A stretch of DNA of 64,000 bases from Lottia gigantea (taxonomy: Eukaryota; Mollusca; Gastropoda; Lottiidae), in assembly GCF_000327385.1 (NCBI RefSeq), contig NW_008708752.1, positions 86,791 through 150,790 on the forward strand. Direction: 5' to 3'. A program made the position numbers and the translations under genes. Below, in pieces: positions 1 through 9,340 of the stretch. The stretch's first letter is position 1; the number at the start of each line of letters is the position of its first letter. The notes beneath the pieces were generated by a model. It was not told the DNA's origin and did no database searches. It worked only from the letters and a program-made list of their open reading frames with translations.

Positions 1-531
1 AAAGAAAGATGTCAAGACATATTTCAATATTACGAAGAAAACGAAGAAGAGGTGGAAATAAAAGATATCATAGAAAACTTCATTAAATCAAAGAATCCAT
101 CTTTCAATCCAACGGATATAAAAGTTTTTCTTACGAAAAATATTAATGATCTAGACTTGTCTAATATTGATAGCAATCGAAAGAACTTAATATTGTTTGA
201 CGACTGCGTAGCGCAAAGAAATCAAACTGTTCAACAAGAATTCTTCACCAAAGGAAGACATCACAACTGTCACTGCATATACCAATCCCAATCTTTTTAC
301 GGGATGGATTCTATGTTCATTAGAAAAAATGCAAATTGTTTTTTATTATTTGAATTAAACGATAAAGATTTATCTCAAATCATTCAGTCTATAAATCACG
401 GAATGGATAGAGATACATTTAAAAAGGTTTGTAAAGCTCAATGGAGAAACCCAGATGATCATGGATATGTATTTGTAAATACTAGAAAACCTGCGGGAGA
501 AAGAGTTATGATCGATATAAATTTATGTTAA
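1..531 (+). CDS. Polinton FtsK/HerA-type packaging ATPase, partial (fossil)
   Basis: C-terminal part of the genome-packaging ATPase of the Polinton; the frame is open from the first base, so the gene starts outside the window. The Walker B strand is visible as LILFDD at about residues 62-67, followed by a HerA/FtsK-like region with a QSQSF segment. The Walker A loop would lie to the left. It is followed after 16 bp by the next plus-strand gene, as expected for the compact gene packing of these elements. In the family this enzyme pumps DNA into the capsid. The visible part looks whole. Confidence 0.85.
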   Translation, partial: KERCQDIFQYYEENEEEVEIKDIIENFIKSKNPSFNPTDIKVFLTKNINDLDLSNIDSNRKNLILFDDCVAQRNQTVQQEFFTKGRHHNCHCIYQSQSFYGMDSMFIRKNANCFLLFELNDKDLSQIIQSINHGMDRDTFKKVCKAQWRNPDDHGYVFVNTRKPAGERVMIDINLC

Positions 532-547
532 TTTTATTTTTTTAAAA

Positions 548-1390
548 ATGACGGATTGGAATAATTTTTTAAAAAGAAATAGAGATTATATCAAAGCTAA
601 GAATAAAATAAAGACCCAAGTTGAAAATAACAGATTACAACAACTCGGATTAACGGAAAATCTACAGACTCTATTTCAACCCATATTAAAAAGTCAAGAA
701 GATATTAAAAAGAGACTCGCTATAGAACTCACGTCTCCTATAGAACCCAAACCGATTGAATATAATGGTATTATAATTAGGACATTAGATGATATAAAAC
801 GTCTTTTTTCAAACCCTGACCCAGATTTACCAAAGAGCATTTCACCAATCGTTGATAATCAAGGTTTATTGTTTAATGGATTTAGAATTATATTTAGTTC
901 AAATTCACCACAATTCAAAATCGACACAAAAGACTTTATATTTACATTAACGAGAGGGTTAATAGATTTAATGAATGGCAAGGATATTATTCCCATTGCC
1001 GATTACAAGGATTTAGTAGCATACTCAAAATTTCTAGATGCAATAAGAAAGTCGGGACCCGAAACAAGAAGATCGAAAGAAGTTAAACTATATAAAAGAG
1101 TAATTGAACGTGATGAAGAGGAATCAGATGATTATGCAGAAGATTATCCACCAATCATACAAGAAATAGACGAATTCGATGATATGGTGGCATCTGGACA
1201 AGGTATAACGTTTTTATCCGACGACAATAAAGAATTGCTTAATAGATTAGAAATAATATTAGCGGCCATGAAGGAAGGTCATCGATCGGACAGACAATAC
1301 AACGAAGTCAATGCCATATTAAAACGGCTTTTGGAGAAAGAAATCATCACTAAAAAAGACTATATAAACGTCATCAAAAATGTCCAATAA
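548..1390 (+). CDS. Polinton protein of unknown function (280 aa) (fossil)
   Basis: Open frame of 280 residues between the ATPase and the next plus-strand gene, which it overlaps by 11 bp. The N-terminal 60 residues are lysine- and glutamine-rich and probably helical; a central stretch at about 75-160 has a hydrophobic pattern ending in a TRGLIDLM segment, which recalls the uncharacterised proteins with a TPGLWELL-like motif found beside capsid genes in other Polintons. The end is acidic and then helical. The similarity is from memory and weak; no function is proposed. The frame looks whole. Confidence 0.6.
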   Translation: MTDWNNFLKRNRDYIKAKNKIKTQVENNRLQQLGLTENLQTLFQPILKSQEDIKKRLAIELTSPIEPKPIEYNGIIIRTLDDIKRLFSNPDPDLPKSISPIVDNQGLLFNGFRIIFSSNSPQFKIDTKDFIFTLTRGLIDLMNGKDIIPIADYKDLVAYSKFLDAIRKSGPETRRSKEVKLYKRVIERDEEESDDYAEDYPPIIQEIDEFDDMVASGQGITFLSDDNKELLNRLEIILAAMKEGHRSDRQYNEVNAILKRLLEKEIITKKDYINVIKNVQ

Positions 1391-2095
1391 AGAACAATTG
1401 TTCGTTATCACCTCGAATAAACCAGACATCAAATTGTCTCTAGACTACGAGTATGAACTCGATCGCAATAAACAGTACGAACTGGGATTAAAGTATTTCT
1501 CCGTTTACAATTCCATTAGAAACATCAACGAAAAAAACAATCAACTAAAAATATCGACGGATAACGGAGCTACGTTCGAAACCATAAGCTTACTACCGGG
1601 GAGCTACGAATACGTAGCCATCAACGATTACCTATCCGAATACGCAGGAAGCGTGAACGGCAAAAACAATATCGAATTCGAAGGTAATTTGAATCTGAAC
1701 AAAATAAAACTGATCTTGAGAAATAACAGTCAAGTCGATTTCAACGTAGAAAAATTCGTTGAATGCGTTACTAGGGTTCGATAAACGAATATACGCGCAA
1801 TCGACATTGGCGCCGCACAAGGCCAACATCGAGAACGATATCGACGTGATCAACATTCACCGTAATTTGATCAACGGTGGATTTTTCAACAAGCACAAAC
1901 GCCAAATCATATACAGCATACCGACTTTTACGGTGCCGATCTGATACAGAATTATAGAGAAACCGTTTCAAACGACCTATTTACCAGTCAATTCTTTCAT
2001 GATCAAAGATATAAATCTGGAAATCAATGACGGTAAAAACAGGTTCATAGACTTTGGCAACGAAGAAATTGTCATTCAACTTCATTTAAAACAAT
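1380..2095 (+). pseudogene. Polinton structural-type protein, broken (fossil)
   Basis: A plus-strand gene beginning inside the end of the preceding one. The visible part is rich in beta-strand patterns and has an LPGSYEYVAINDYL segment; similar PGSYE-type segments occur in small presumed structural proteins of Polintons, so a virion or minor capsid role is an inference only. The gene is broken by roughly one or two interruptions and runs to the point where the minus-strand polymerase ends, so the two transcription units converge here. Confidence 0.5.
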
Positions 2096-5000
2096 CTTCA
2101 TTCTCTTCTTGATTAGAAAGATAATCGAAATCATCAAATTCATAGTTTTCGTCAAAACTATACTCATCTTTGTCGTTGTAAGGATACATAATTCCTTCAC
2201 TGTTTGGTGGTTTTCTTTTAACATTATTCAAATAACTTCTAAAAACTTTAGTTTGTTTATCATTTGGAATAACTACTCCATTGGTGAAACTTTTTTCCCA
2301 CGGTTTATTAAATTCGTTCGACACATCATGTCCGCTTGCTAACTGAACGTAATCTTCTACACTTATCTTATCATTAGAATAACCTTCAGAAGTCAAAACG
2401 ATGTTGTATTTGACTTTTGGTGCTAAATATAAACCAAATATAATTCCACCGTCACCGTAATCGTTTTTACCTTTGCAATATTCTTTTTCGGAGACCAAAC
2501 CAGCTCTGTTTAGTTTTTTCCAATTTTTAGATGAAATGTACAAACTATCGGTGTCGGTATAGTATATTTCGGGTTTATAAAATCCATTTATGACGTGAAT
2601 GAAATTGTTCATTATTTTTTTACTGTGAGATAAAACGAATGATCCCAAATGACTAGGTGTTAGTCGTGTAGATTTACTGTCTTCGGTAGTAATCTCTTTT
2701 TCTTCAATTTCCGTTTCAACAATATATTTAGTATCATTAATTTTCTCATAGGTTTTAACTCGTGAATCAAAGTTGGCCTGTAAAGTTGCTTCATTCCATA
2801 AATGTCTAGTTGTGAATATGTCTTTCTGAATTGATTTACCATACAAGGAATTACCTAATAATTTCATGCAATTACTACCCACGATATTACCTTCTTGTTT
2901 ATATTTATTTCTTAAATCTCTCAAAATTAAAATATAATCTCTATAGGGTGGAGTTTTAAAATTTTCTTCGTAAACTATAACATCTAATATTCTAATAATT
3001 CGTCCACCGGCTTTCACTATTTCTTGAATATCGACCGATGTTAAAACGTCGTGACAGAAACCATTTCTGAACCTGATTTTGTTACCAGTTTCCTTTTTAC
3101 CTTCTTTATTCGTGAAAGTGATTTTATCTTTAGCTGGTATCGGTTGGAAGAACATGTTTTTGGGATAGTCAAACCACACTGTTAAAATAGCTGTTCTAGG
3201 TCTGAATTTTTGTTTATTGAAGAGTTTTACAAATTCTTTTTCTTCTTCTGGTAGAAACGGTCTTCCACTTTCGGCTCTCAGATATTCACTGTCTAAATCC
3301 GACATGGCGGAAGCGTATAAACCATAAGCATCAAATGCCATTAGTTTAGTACATTCTATTTTTTTAGGTCTCGAATGAACTTCCGTTTTGTCTTTTGTGC
3401 TTGCGCTGTATTCTTTGAATAAATCAATTATGTTATTACTTTCACTTTGTGAAATATATTCCTTTAATACGTTACAAATTTCATCCATTTTGTTCGTTTC
3501 AAATGATTTTCTATTTGCCGAAACTCTTCCTCCTTTAATAGATCGTCTGATAAAATTTCTTATAAAAGGATTTGTGTGCGAATAAACTTTTTCTATATTT
3601 TCTTTTTCGGTATGTTTCGCAACCATTCTAGTAGTTTCATACCATTCTTCTTCCACCATTTCTTTATCGTAATGATATAAATAATACCAACCCTTTAAAG
3701 ATAAAGATGGAGCCGTTAGATTATTGGACATATTCTGGTTTACAACTTCTTTCGTGACTTGGTTGTATTTTTCAAACAAGCTCCCAAACAGAGAGTGTCT
3801 CTCTTGGCGTAAGGTTCCCATTCGTGTCTCAATTCCTCCCAGTTGTCTTGCGTGTATTTAGCGATATCTACGTCGGCAATCTTTCTCAAATTCGCGGGGA
3901 GATTGGAAGAATTTCCCCATGCAGCCAAACTAGAGGATTCGTGTTGATAGGAACACGTGAAATTAATATGTTGTAAATAATTACCCTTTATTTCTTTCTG
4001 TCTTTTCCATTTTTTTCTGTAAATCTTCATCCGTGTATGGATTAGATAAAGGAAAAGATAGAATTCCTCTGGGTGTTTTTAAAGGGCAATGCGTTAGTTT
4101 TTTGGCATTTTTAAGCACGATCCAGTTGTCGAATCCACTGCCGTTATGAGAAATGAATATTAATCTCTTTCTATCATATTGACCTAAATATTTCAACATT
4201 TGATCGATGCAATCTGTACCTACAAATATTTCTACTACATTCATTAGTTTATCATAAAATTCTTCTGGAAGGGGATCTGATGACTTTAAATCTGGAAACA
4301 TTTTCCTTAGTTTTCTGAATTAATTAAAGTGCAGGCATAAGGAATTGCTCTTCGCGTGTCTTTTTCTGAATACGTTTCGCAATCCCAAGCGAAAAACGCA
4401 TCATCACTCATACTCGAAAGCACGTTTAGTTTGAGAGGTGAAACCTGTGTTACTGCGTTGTCGTCTCTACACGTTTTCCACACCTGTTCGTAATTGCCTT
4501 CTATTTCTTGAATTCCCAAACTTTTTTGGCTTTTTCTAATCAAACAGAAATGCGAGTTGTGTAAGTACAAAACCCAATCTAATTCATCGTGAACGTCTCT
4601 GGGGTGAAAATGTCTGTTTTTGGGATTATAAATTTGAAACGAAGTGTTAAATTTCTTGTTGAATTCATTCATTCTAGCACAAGTCATCACTCCTTTTCTA
4701 TTTGCTTTTGAAAACCCGTTGATGTATTCTTGAAATTTACACGTTAAATCTTTGTTCAAAACACGATTGACGCATTTGATAAAACAGTGACCATCTGTAG
4801 GTATGTAACACTTTTCACCTTCGTATTCATTGATCTTTTTAAGCAGATCAGTTCCTCCTCTGCCAACTCTCGATCTTTGTATTTCTTGGAAATTGTCTTT
4901 CATTAAAATTATTTTTCCTGTAAAATACCAATCGGAAGTATCGGATTTTTTGTCCATATTTGAAAAGATATTGTGAAAAGTTTTGGCATTGAAACCGAGG

Positions 5001-5155
5001 AGTGACATGTATTGTCTGTGATTCCCTTCCTCGACTATCTCTCCATCTATTTTAATTTGTCCTTTGAATGTTTTAAATTTATCAGAGATAGCCTTGATAA
5101 CATCGGAAAATAGGGCGTTTTCTATCAATGTTTCATCAAGTTCGATTTTATTCAT
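2082..5155 (-). pseudogene. Polinton protein-primed DNA polymerase B, broken (fossil)
   Basis: Large minus-strand gene of a protein-primed family B polymerase, which replicates the element. From the N-terminus it shows a cysteine-protease-like region (DGHCF, with a later HFCLIRK), the 3'-5' exonuclease motifs (WDCETY for Exo I, HNGSGFDNW for Exo II), a lysine-rich palm region with NSLYGK, and the catalytic YTDTDS of motif C. The OTU/papain-like region ahead of the exonuclease is known from other Polinton polymerases. The gene is broken, with about two to three interruptions. Identification is firm from the motifs and their order. Confidence 0.9.
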
Positions 5156-5179
5156 ATTTTTTTAAGTGTATATTTTTGA

Positions 5180-5509
5180 TTATTTCTTTATTTTGACCGC
5201 TGATATTTCTGTATGGAATTTGTCCAAAATTCCATTGAATTCTTGTAATTCTTCAACTGTTATGTTCTTGTCTTCTCTCGATCTTTCGAAAAAGATGTAC
5301 AATTGATTAAGATACATATTCAAGATATCCGTTTTCTTTTTATAATGAGCTTTCTTTTTGCTCGTGAAACCTAAAGTGATGAGACCGCAAGAAGTCGTTT
5401 GAACGGCTGTTAATGCAGCCAATACGGTTGGGACGATGACCGGAAGCATTAATCCACCAGTCACGGCCGTTGCCACCGTTACTCCTACGGGTATTAAAAT
5501 TAAAAACAT
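5180..5509 (-). CDS. Polinton small membrane protein (109 aa) (fossil)
   Basis: Minus-strand protein with a long hydrophobic N-terminal half (about residues 1-48, probably two membrane segments), a lysine-rich turn, then an acidic helical C-terminal half containing an ITVEEL segment. This layout, hydrophobic hairpin followed by a KK-rich helix and an EF-like acidic helix, is common in small proteins next to fibre genes of Polintons. It overlaps the start of nothing and sits between the polymerase and the fibre-like gene. The function is unknown. The frame looks whole. Confidence 0.6.
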   Translation of the reverse strand: MFLILIPVGVTVATAVTGGLMLPVIVPTVLAALTAVQTTSCGLITLGFTSKKKAHYKKKTDILNMYLNQLYIFFERSREDKNITVEELQEFNGILDKFHTEISAVKIKK

Positions 5510-7146
5510 TTACGCGTACTAACGACATTTCTTTTTTTCGTATGGTCCTCTTTAAGATGATAGGAATATTTTATTTTTTCTTTTTCGATGTTTATCTTGG
5601 CTCTAGAAATAAAACCACCACCTTCAAGGATGGAGTCGGAACCTTCGGCAAACGATAAATGTACTATAAACTCTCTTTCTTGTTGACTTTTATGAACATC
5701 GATCGAGGTGTATTTTCCACCTAAAACAAAATACAGTTTTACGTATTCAAAGTCTGTTGTTCGTAAAAACTCGTGACTGCTCGATTCTATTGGTCCGGGT
5801 ACGTATACGGGTATTATAAGTGATGGTGGAATTTTGACAATGTTGGTTAATGGTGGATTTTCCGTCTCCAATATCATATCCAAATCTTTGATTCCAATGA
5901 TATCCTTATCATTTTCTACTTCCATTTTAAAGGTGTCTACATATTTACCATTTTTCGTTTCAATTTCCTGATCCCTTTTATCAATCAAACGTATATTCTC
6001 TTCCAAATTACCATCATTGAATAATGAAATATGTTCGACGGCCTTACCGGTTTGTTTGAAGACTACTTTATTGACTTTAACCTTCATGGGAAACTCTATT
6101 TGAATCAGACAATTACCTCGAAAAGAAAACTCTTGCGTTTCGCCGATATCGAATACGTTTTTAGGTTCTCCGTATGCGAGAGTACCTACTTTTATTTCTG
6201 CTTTGAATCCGTATTTGTTTGATTTATAAATTTGATCTTTTCTATCGAAGACAGTGTCACTTTCGAATCGAAGATTGAAATAATACGATTTGTCCGTGAC
6301 AATAGCTTCTAATTTGCTCAACTTTCTCTCTTGTCTCAAAAAATCGTCATGAATTCTAGATACCAAAAGATTGACCTGTTCTTTAATATAATTTTTCATA
6401 TCATCTCGAAATTTATTTTGAAGAAAGTTTATAATCACACCCACTTCTTTTTCTAATTCGTCCGTGATTTTAGTATCCAAAGCAGTCAATTGTTGTTTCA
6501 ACGTATCTTTGTCAATGGGAAGTGTGTTAATTATATCTTGAACATCTGATTTTTGCTTCGCGATCTTTTCGTTCAAATTGGATATCGAATTTTGTAACTC
6601 GGTTTTGTCCGCGGTCTTGTCTAGTTCTGCTAGAAATTCGCCAAGTTTTCTTTCCAAAGCGGTTAGTTTTCGTTTCAATCTATCCTCGTTTACATTTGGG
6701 TTGTCTATTAAACGTTGGGCGTCTATTTTTACCTTCGTAATCTTATCGTCTAATTTAGATATTAAATTTTGCAACTGACTTGTTTTATCCACTTGAATAA
6801 GACGTTTCAAACTCGTTAACTCTTGTTGTAGTTTGGGTTCGTCCACAAGATTTTTAATATTTCGTCTGATGAATCTTTTCACGTCAGTTATTCTATTTTC
6901 AACATGGTCCTTATCTATTTGAATTGCGTTTATTTGATCCAGTAAATATTTCTTGTTCACGGCATCGTTATCATTTCCTGGAAACTTTAAATTAGTTATT
7001 TTGAAATTGTTCATATCGATATCCCCTTGTAAGGTGTCTCCGATTTGATCCACGAAAAAAGGTCTCGCTTTGTTTATAAACGCCGTAGAACTCATGGGAT
7101 TTTTAGATTCTAGAGGTAAAGAACCTAATCCAAACTTGTTTGCCAT
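5500..7146 (-). CDS. Polinton fibre-like coiled-coil protein (548 aa) (fossil)
   Basis: Minus-strand protein with an N-terminal anchor resembling phage and Polinton fibres: a GDIDMNNFKITNLKFPG segment at about 39-55 followed by DAVNKKY, the usual repeat in short tail-fibre shafts. Residues about 65-270 are heptad-rich and should form a long coiled coil, with internal repeats such as KLDDKI, NLNEKI and ALDTKI at about 50-residue spacing. The last 270 residues are beta-rich and probably the globular head. A role as a virion fibre is inferred from this layout. The frame looks whole. Confidence 0.7.
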   Translation of the reverse strand: MANKFGLGSLPLESKNPMSSTAFINKARPFFVDQIGDTLQGDIDMNNFKITNLKFPGNDNDAVNKKYLLDQINAIQIDKDHVENRITDVKRFIRRNIKNLVDEPKLQQELTSLKRLIQVDKTSQLQNLISKLDDKITKVKIDAQRLIDNPNVNEDRLKRKLTALERKLGEFLAELDKTADKTELQNSISNLNEKIAKQKSDVQDIINTLPIDKDTLKQQLTALDTKITDELEKEVGVIINFLQNKFRDDMKNYIKEQVNLLVSRIHDDFLRQERKLSKLEAIVTDKSYYFNLRFESDTVFDRKDQIYKSNKYGFKAEIKVGTLAYGEPKNVFDIGETQEFSFRGNCLIQIEFPMKVKVNKVVFKQTGKAVEHISLFNDGNLEENIRLIDKRDQEIETKNGKYVDTFKMEVENDKDIIGIKDLDMILETENPPLTNIVKIPPSLIIPVYVPGPIESSSHEFLRTTDFEYVKLYFVLGGKYTSIDVHKSQQEREFIVHLSFAEGSDSILEGGGFISRAKINIEKEKIKYSYHLKEDHTKKRNVVSTRKCF

Positions 7147-7148
7147 TT

Positions 7149-7565
7149 TTATGGAGTTAAATTTATTATAATTTCTTCAAACTTTTCTCCCAAACTCAAC
7201 CGATATAAAACCCAAAGCGACAGCTGTCCACACAGCTTTTGTCCTGGCATTTGAATTTGAAACGTAGAACATTTGATTGGTTTGCTAGTCAATTTCGTTA
7301 TCTCTTCTGTCGGTTCTAGACCGAAAGAATCAAAGAAATAAAAGTTATTCGAAGAATCTTTGTGTAAAGCAGAGTGATGAACTCCTTTTTGATCCGACGT
7401 GTGAATGTTTGTGATGGCGTAAAATTTACCTTTCTTGTATTTCAGTTCATCAATTTCATCTCGCATGCAATAATAAAACGGCGAGACGTTCAATTCCTTG
7501 GCCCATTTCACAAGTTGAAAATTTGTGGTCGTGTCTTTTCTGTATTTATCGAGAAATGCATTCAT
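7149..7565 (-). CDS. Polinton adenain-like cysteine protease (138 aa) (fossil)
   Basis: Short protease of the Ulp1/adenain group, two bases from the fibre gene. The catalytic histidine lies in the GVHHSALHKD segment near residue 62, the acidic residue in YFFDSFG near 76, and the glutamine and nucleophilic cysteine in QMPGQKLCGQLSLWVLY near 112-120. Order and spacing fit the adenovirus maturation protease family, whose Polinton members process capsid proteins. The length is typical for the element's version. The frame looks whole. Confidence 0.88.
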   Translation of the reverse strand: MNAFLDKYRKDTTTNFQLVKWAKELNVSPFYYCMRDEIDELKYKKGKFYAITNIHTSDQKGVHHSALHKDSSNNFYFFDSFGLEPTEEITKLTSKPIKCSTFQIQMPGQKLCGQLSLWVLYRLSLGEKFEEIIINLTP

Positions 7566-7567
7566 TT

Positions 7568-7813
7568 TTAAGTCGATTTTTTTAGGTGTTTTTCGAAGTA
7601 GGCGGAAAGTATTGCTGAAGACCCAATTGACGAAATATATACGTAGTTTGTGTTTGAAAAAACTTGTATAACATTCTGATAAAACACATTCAATAATATT
7701 TTGAAGATAAATTTACATTTAAATTTAAAAAATCTTAATTTAAGGGAGCGTAAATGCTTGTCGACATCTAAATTTCTTAACCTTTCATCAAAATCTTCAT
7801 TTTCGAGATTCAT
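7568..7813 (-). CDS. Small Polinton protein, unknown (81 aa) (fossil)
   Basis: Minus-strand frame between the protease and integrase, with 2-bp gaps on both sides, which is the main evidence that it belongs to the element. An acidic N-terminus is followed by a basic, phenylalanine-rich stretch and a hydrophobic segment. I do not recognise the family. Confidence 0.4.
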   Translation of the reverse strand: MNLENEDFDERLRNLDVDKHLRSLKLRFFKFKCKFIFKILLNVFYQNVIQVFSNTNYVYISSIGSSAILSAYFEKHLKKST

Positions 7814-7815
7814 TT

Positions 7816-8499
7816 TTAAAAGTCAGTTTTTTGAAGTTCATTTTGATAAAACCTTCCTATGATTTGTTCTTTGTCTTGATCGATCAATTCATACGTGGGA
7901 GGTGATGTGTTGTTTACTTTATCAACGATGAATATCTCGTTAGTCCAATAGCCGACGTAACCTTTCTGAAACAATGATTTATATTTAAAAATACGAACTC
8001 GATCTCCAACTTTGAATTTGGGTTTAATATTCAAATTGTTAATCTCGTTTTCAAAGTTGTTTCGAGTGTTGACGGACTTTATGATATTCGGGTTATTAGA
8101 GGCTTGGGATGGCGTCACACCTATAGACGAATGTATTTTGTTATTGTATTCGTCGACAACAACCGGTAATATTTTAAGCCATTTTTGAGATTTCAATTCC
8201 GTGAATTTCTTGAATAATTTGCTTTTAAGAGTCCTGTTGAATCTTTCTATCACTACGGCTTTACCTTCGTTATGCGTACTGTAAATTTCAAGCCCCAGAG
8301 ATTTCACATTTCTGTTGTAGAATTCGCTTCCTTTATCAACCCACAACTTTAGGGGTTGTCTGTCGGATTGTTTCATTATGGTTTCGAATGCTTGTTTGAC
8401 AGTCAGACCCGATTTGTTTTTCAAGGGAAAGACCCAAGCGTATCTCGTGTATATGTCGATCACCATCAAACAATACTTGTACCCTCTCTCGACTCGCAT
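7816..8499 (-). pseudogene. Polinton retroviral-type integrase (fossil)
   Basis: Integrase core of the DDE superfamily: first aspartate in VIDIYTRYAW, second in WVDKGSEFYN, glutamate in VIERFNRTLK about 35 residues later, then the usual HSSIGVTPSQA and a C-terminal chromodomain-like barrel with FKVGDRVRI and GRFYQNEL. This enzyme inserts the element into the host chromosome. It lies near the right end of the element, as is normal for Polintons. The gene appears broken at about one point near its N-terminal side. Confidence 0.88.
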
Positions 8500-8504
8500 G
8501 TTGA

Positions 8505-8798
8505 TTAAATCGGCTGACCAAATTGGTGTCTGAATGTTACGTCTTTGTTTCTGTACAGTATGTCGTGTTTGAGCGCTGCTGCGTCAACTCTATTAACGGG
8601 TTCTTCCCCTGGTTTGGGATTATCATTTTCGTCTAAACGCAGATCTAACCTAGTGCCTGGACCTGTATAATTGTGGCCTGGGAGATGTTTTTCTCCGGGA
8701 TATTTTGACCATGGGAATCCAGGAAGAGAACCCAATGACTTTTGAATGTCTCCCGCACCGAAATACGTTTTAGGAGGATGGACATTTATTAAAGACAT
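8505..8798 (-). pseudogene. Polinton phospholipase A2-like protein (fossil)
   Basis: Short minus-strand gene that carries the parvovirus-type secreted phospholipase A2 signature: a calcium-loop-like YTGPGTRLDLRL followed by VDAAALKHDILYRN, where H and D of the HDxxY motif are the catalytic pair. In parvoviruses this domain helps virions leave endosomes; in Polintons a related domain occurs in a probable minor virion protein. The N-terminus is rich in proline and glycine. It borders the integrase and appears broken at about one point. Confidence 0.7.
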
Positions 8799-8956
8799 AT
8801 TTGTTCAACATATATTTTTAATACGAAAGATTTAATACAAGGAGGAAATTTGTTGTTTGAGACAAAATTGGCCACTTTGGGGATGAAAGATGTTAGCGCA
8901 GAGAAGAAACCGTCTCCTTCGAATTTTTTTTGTTCGTGTTTTAAAATTAAAGACAT
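8789..8956 (-). CDS. Small terminal Polinton protein (55 aa) (fossil)
   Basis: Outermost minus-strand frame of the element, overlapping the start of the phospholipase-like gene by about 10 bp. It has a basic start, a GDGFFSALTSFIPKVANFV amphipathic segment and a short hydrophobic end. Amphipathic minor virion peptides are usual at this place in Polintons, so a membrane-active role is possible but only inferred. I do not recognise the family. Confidence 0.4.
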   Translation of the reverse strand: MSLILKHEQKKFEGDGFFSALTSFIPKVANFVSNNKFPPCIKSFVLKIYVEQICL

Positions 8957-9340
8957 TTTTAATGCGGTTATTTTATACTGTATTATTTTTTAGTGATTCT
9001 TGTCTGGGTAATTTATATGGAGTCTGTTATAATACAGTTTGGAGGAGTCTGTTATAATACATTTTTAACAGTTGTGTCTTTTCGAATATGATGCATTGAA
9101 AAAGCTGCGCATGCGCAGAAGTGAAATGCGTCATATAAGAAAAGACATATACTACTGTTATTGCCCTTGAATTGACAAGCGAGAAATATGGTGAAAATCT
9201 TAATTTCTCAATTTTGCTCTACACACAGTATGATTTATAGATTTGCCTCCAGTTGTAACTTCTTTTGACTAATCTAAAACGTCAAAATTGGAACCTTTCC
9301 TGTCCATCTACACCAAAGTAAATATATGGCTTACTGTATC
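8957..9340. other. Polinton right edge and flank, no gene
   Basis: No coding signal. A 21-bp direct repeat (GGAGTCTGTTATAATACA-like) occurs twice at about 9017-9060 and may belong to the terminal region of the Polinton. Without the left end the boundary cannot be fixed. Confidence 0.4.

Larger units (their letters stand above)
1..8960. mobile_element. Polinton/Maverick element, right-hand part
   Basis: A self-synthesising Polinton-type DNA element fills the first 9 kb. The parts seen, left to right, are the packaging ATPase, two unrecognised plus-strand proteins, then on the minus strand a protein-primed family B DNA polymerase, a small membrane protein, a fibre-like protein, an adenain-like protease, a small protein, a retroviral-type integrase, a phospholipase A2-like protein and a last small protein. 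The left end, and any capsid genes there, are outside the window. The right terminal inverted repeat could not be placed without the left one. Most reading frames are still long, so the insertion is probably fairly young, but it is broken: I estimate three to five interruptions in the visible part. Family assignment is firm from the gene set. Confidence 0.93.
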
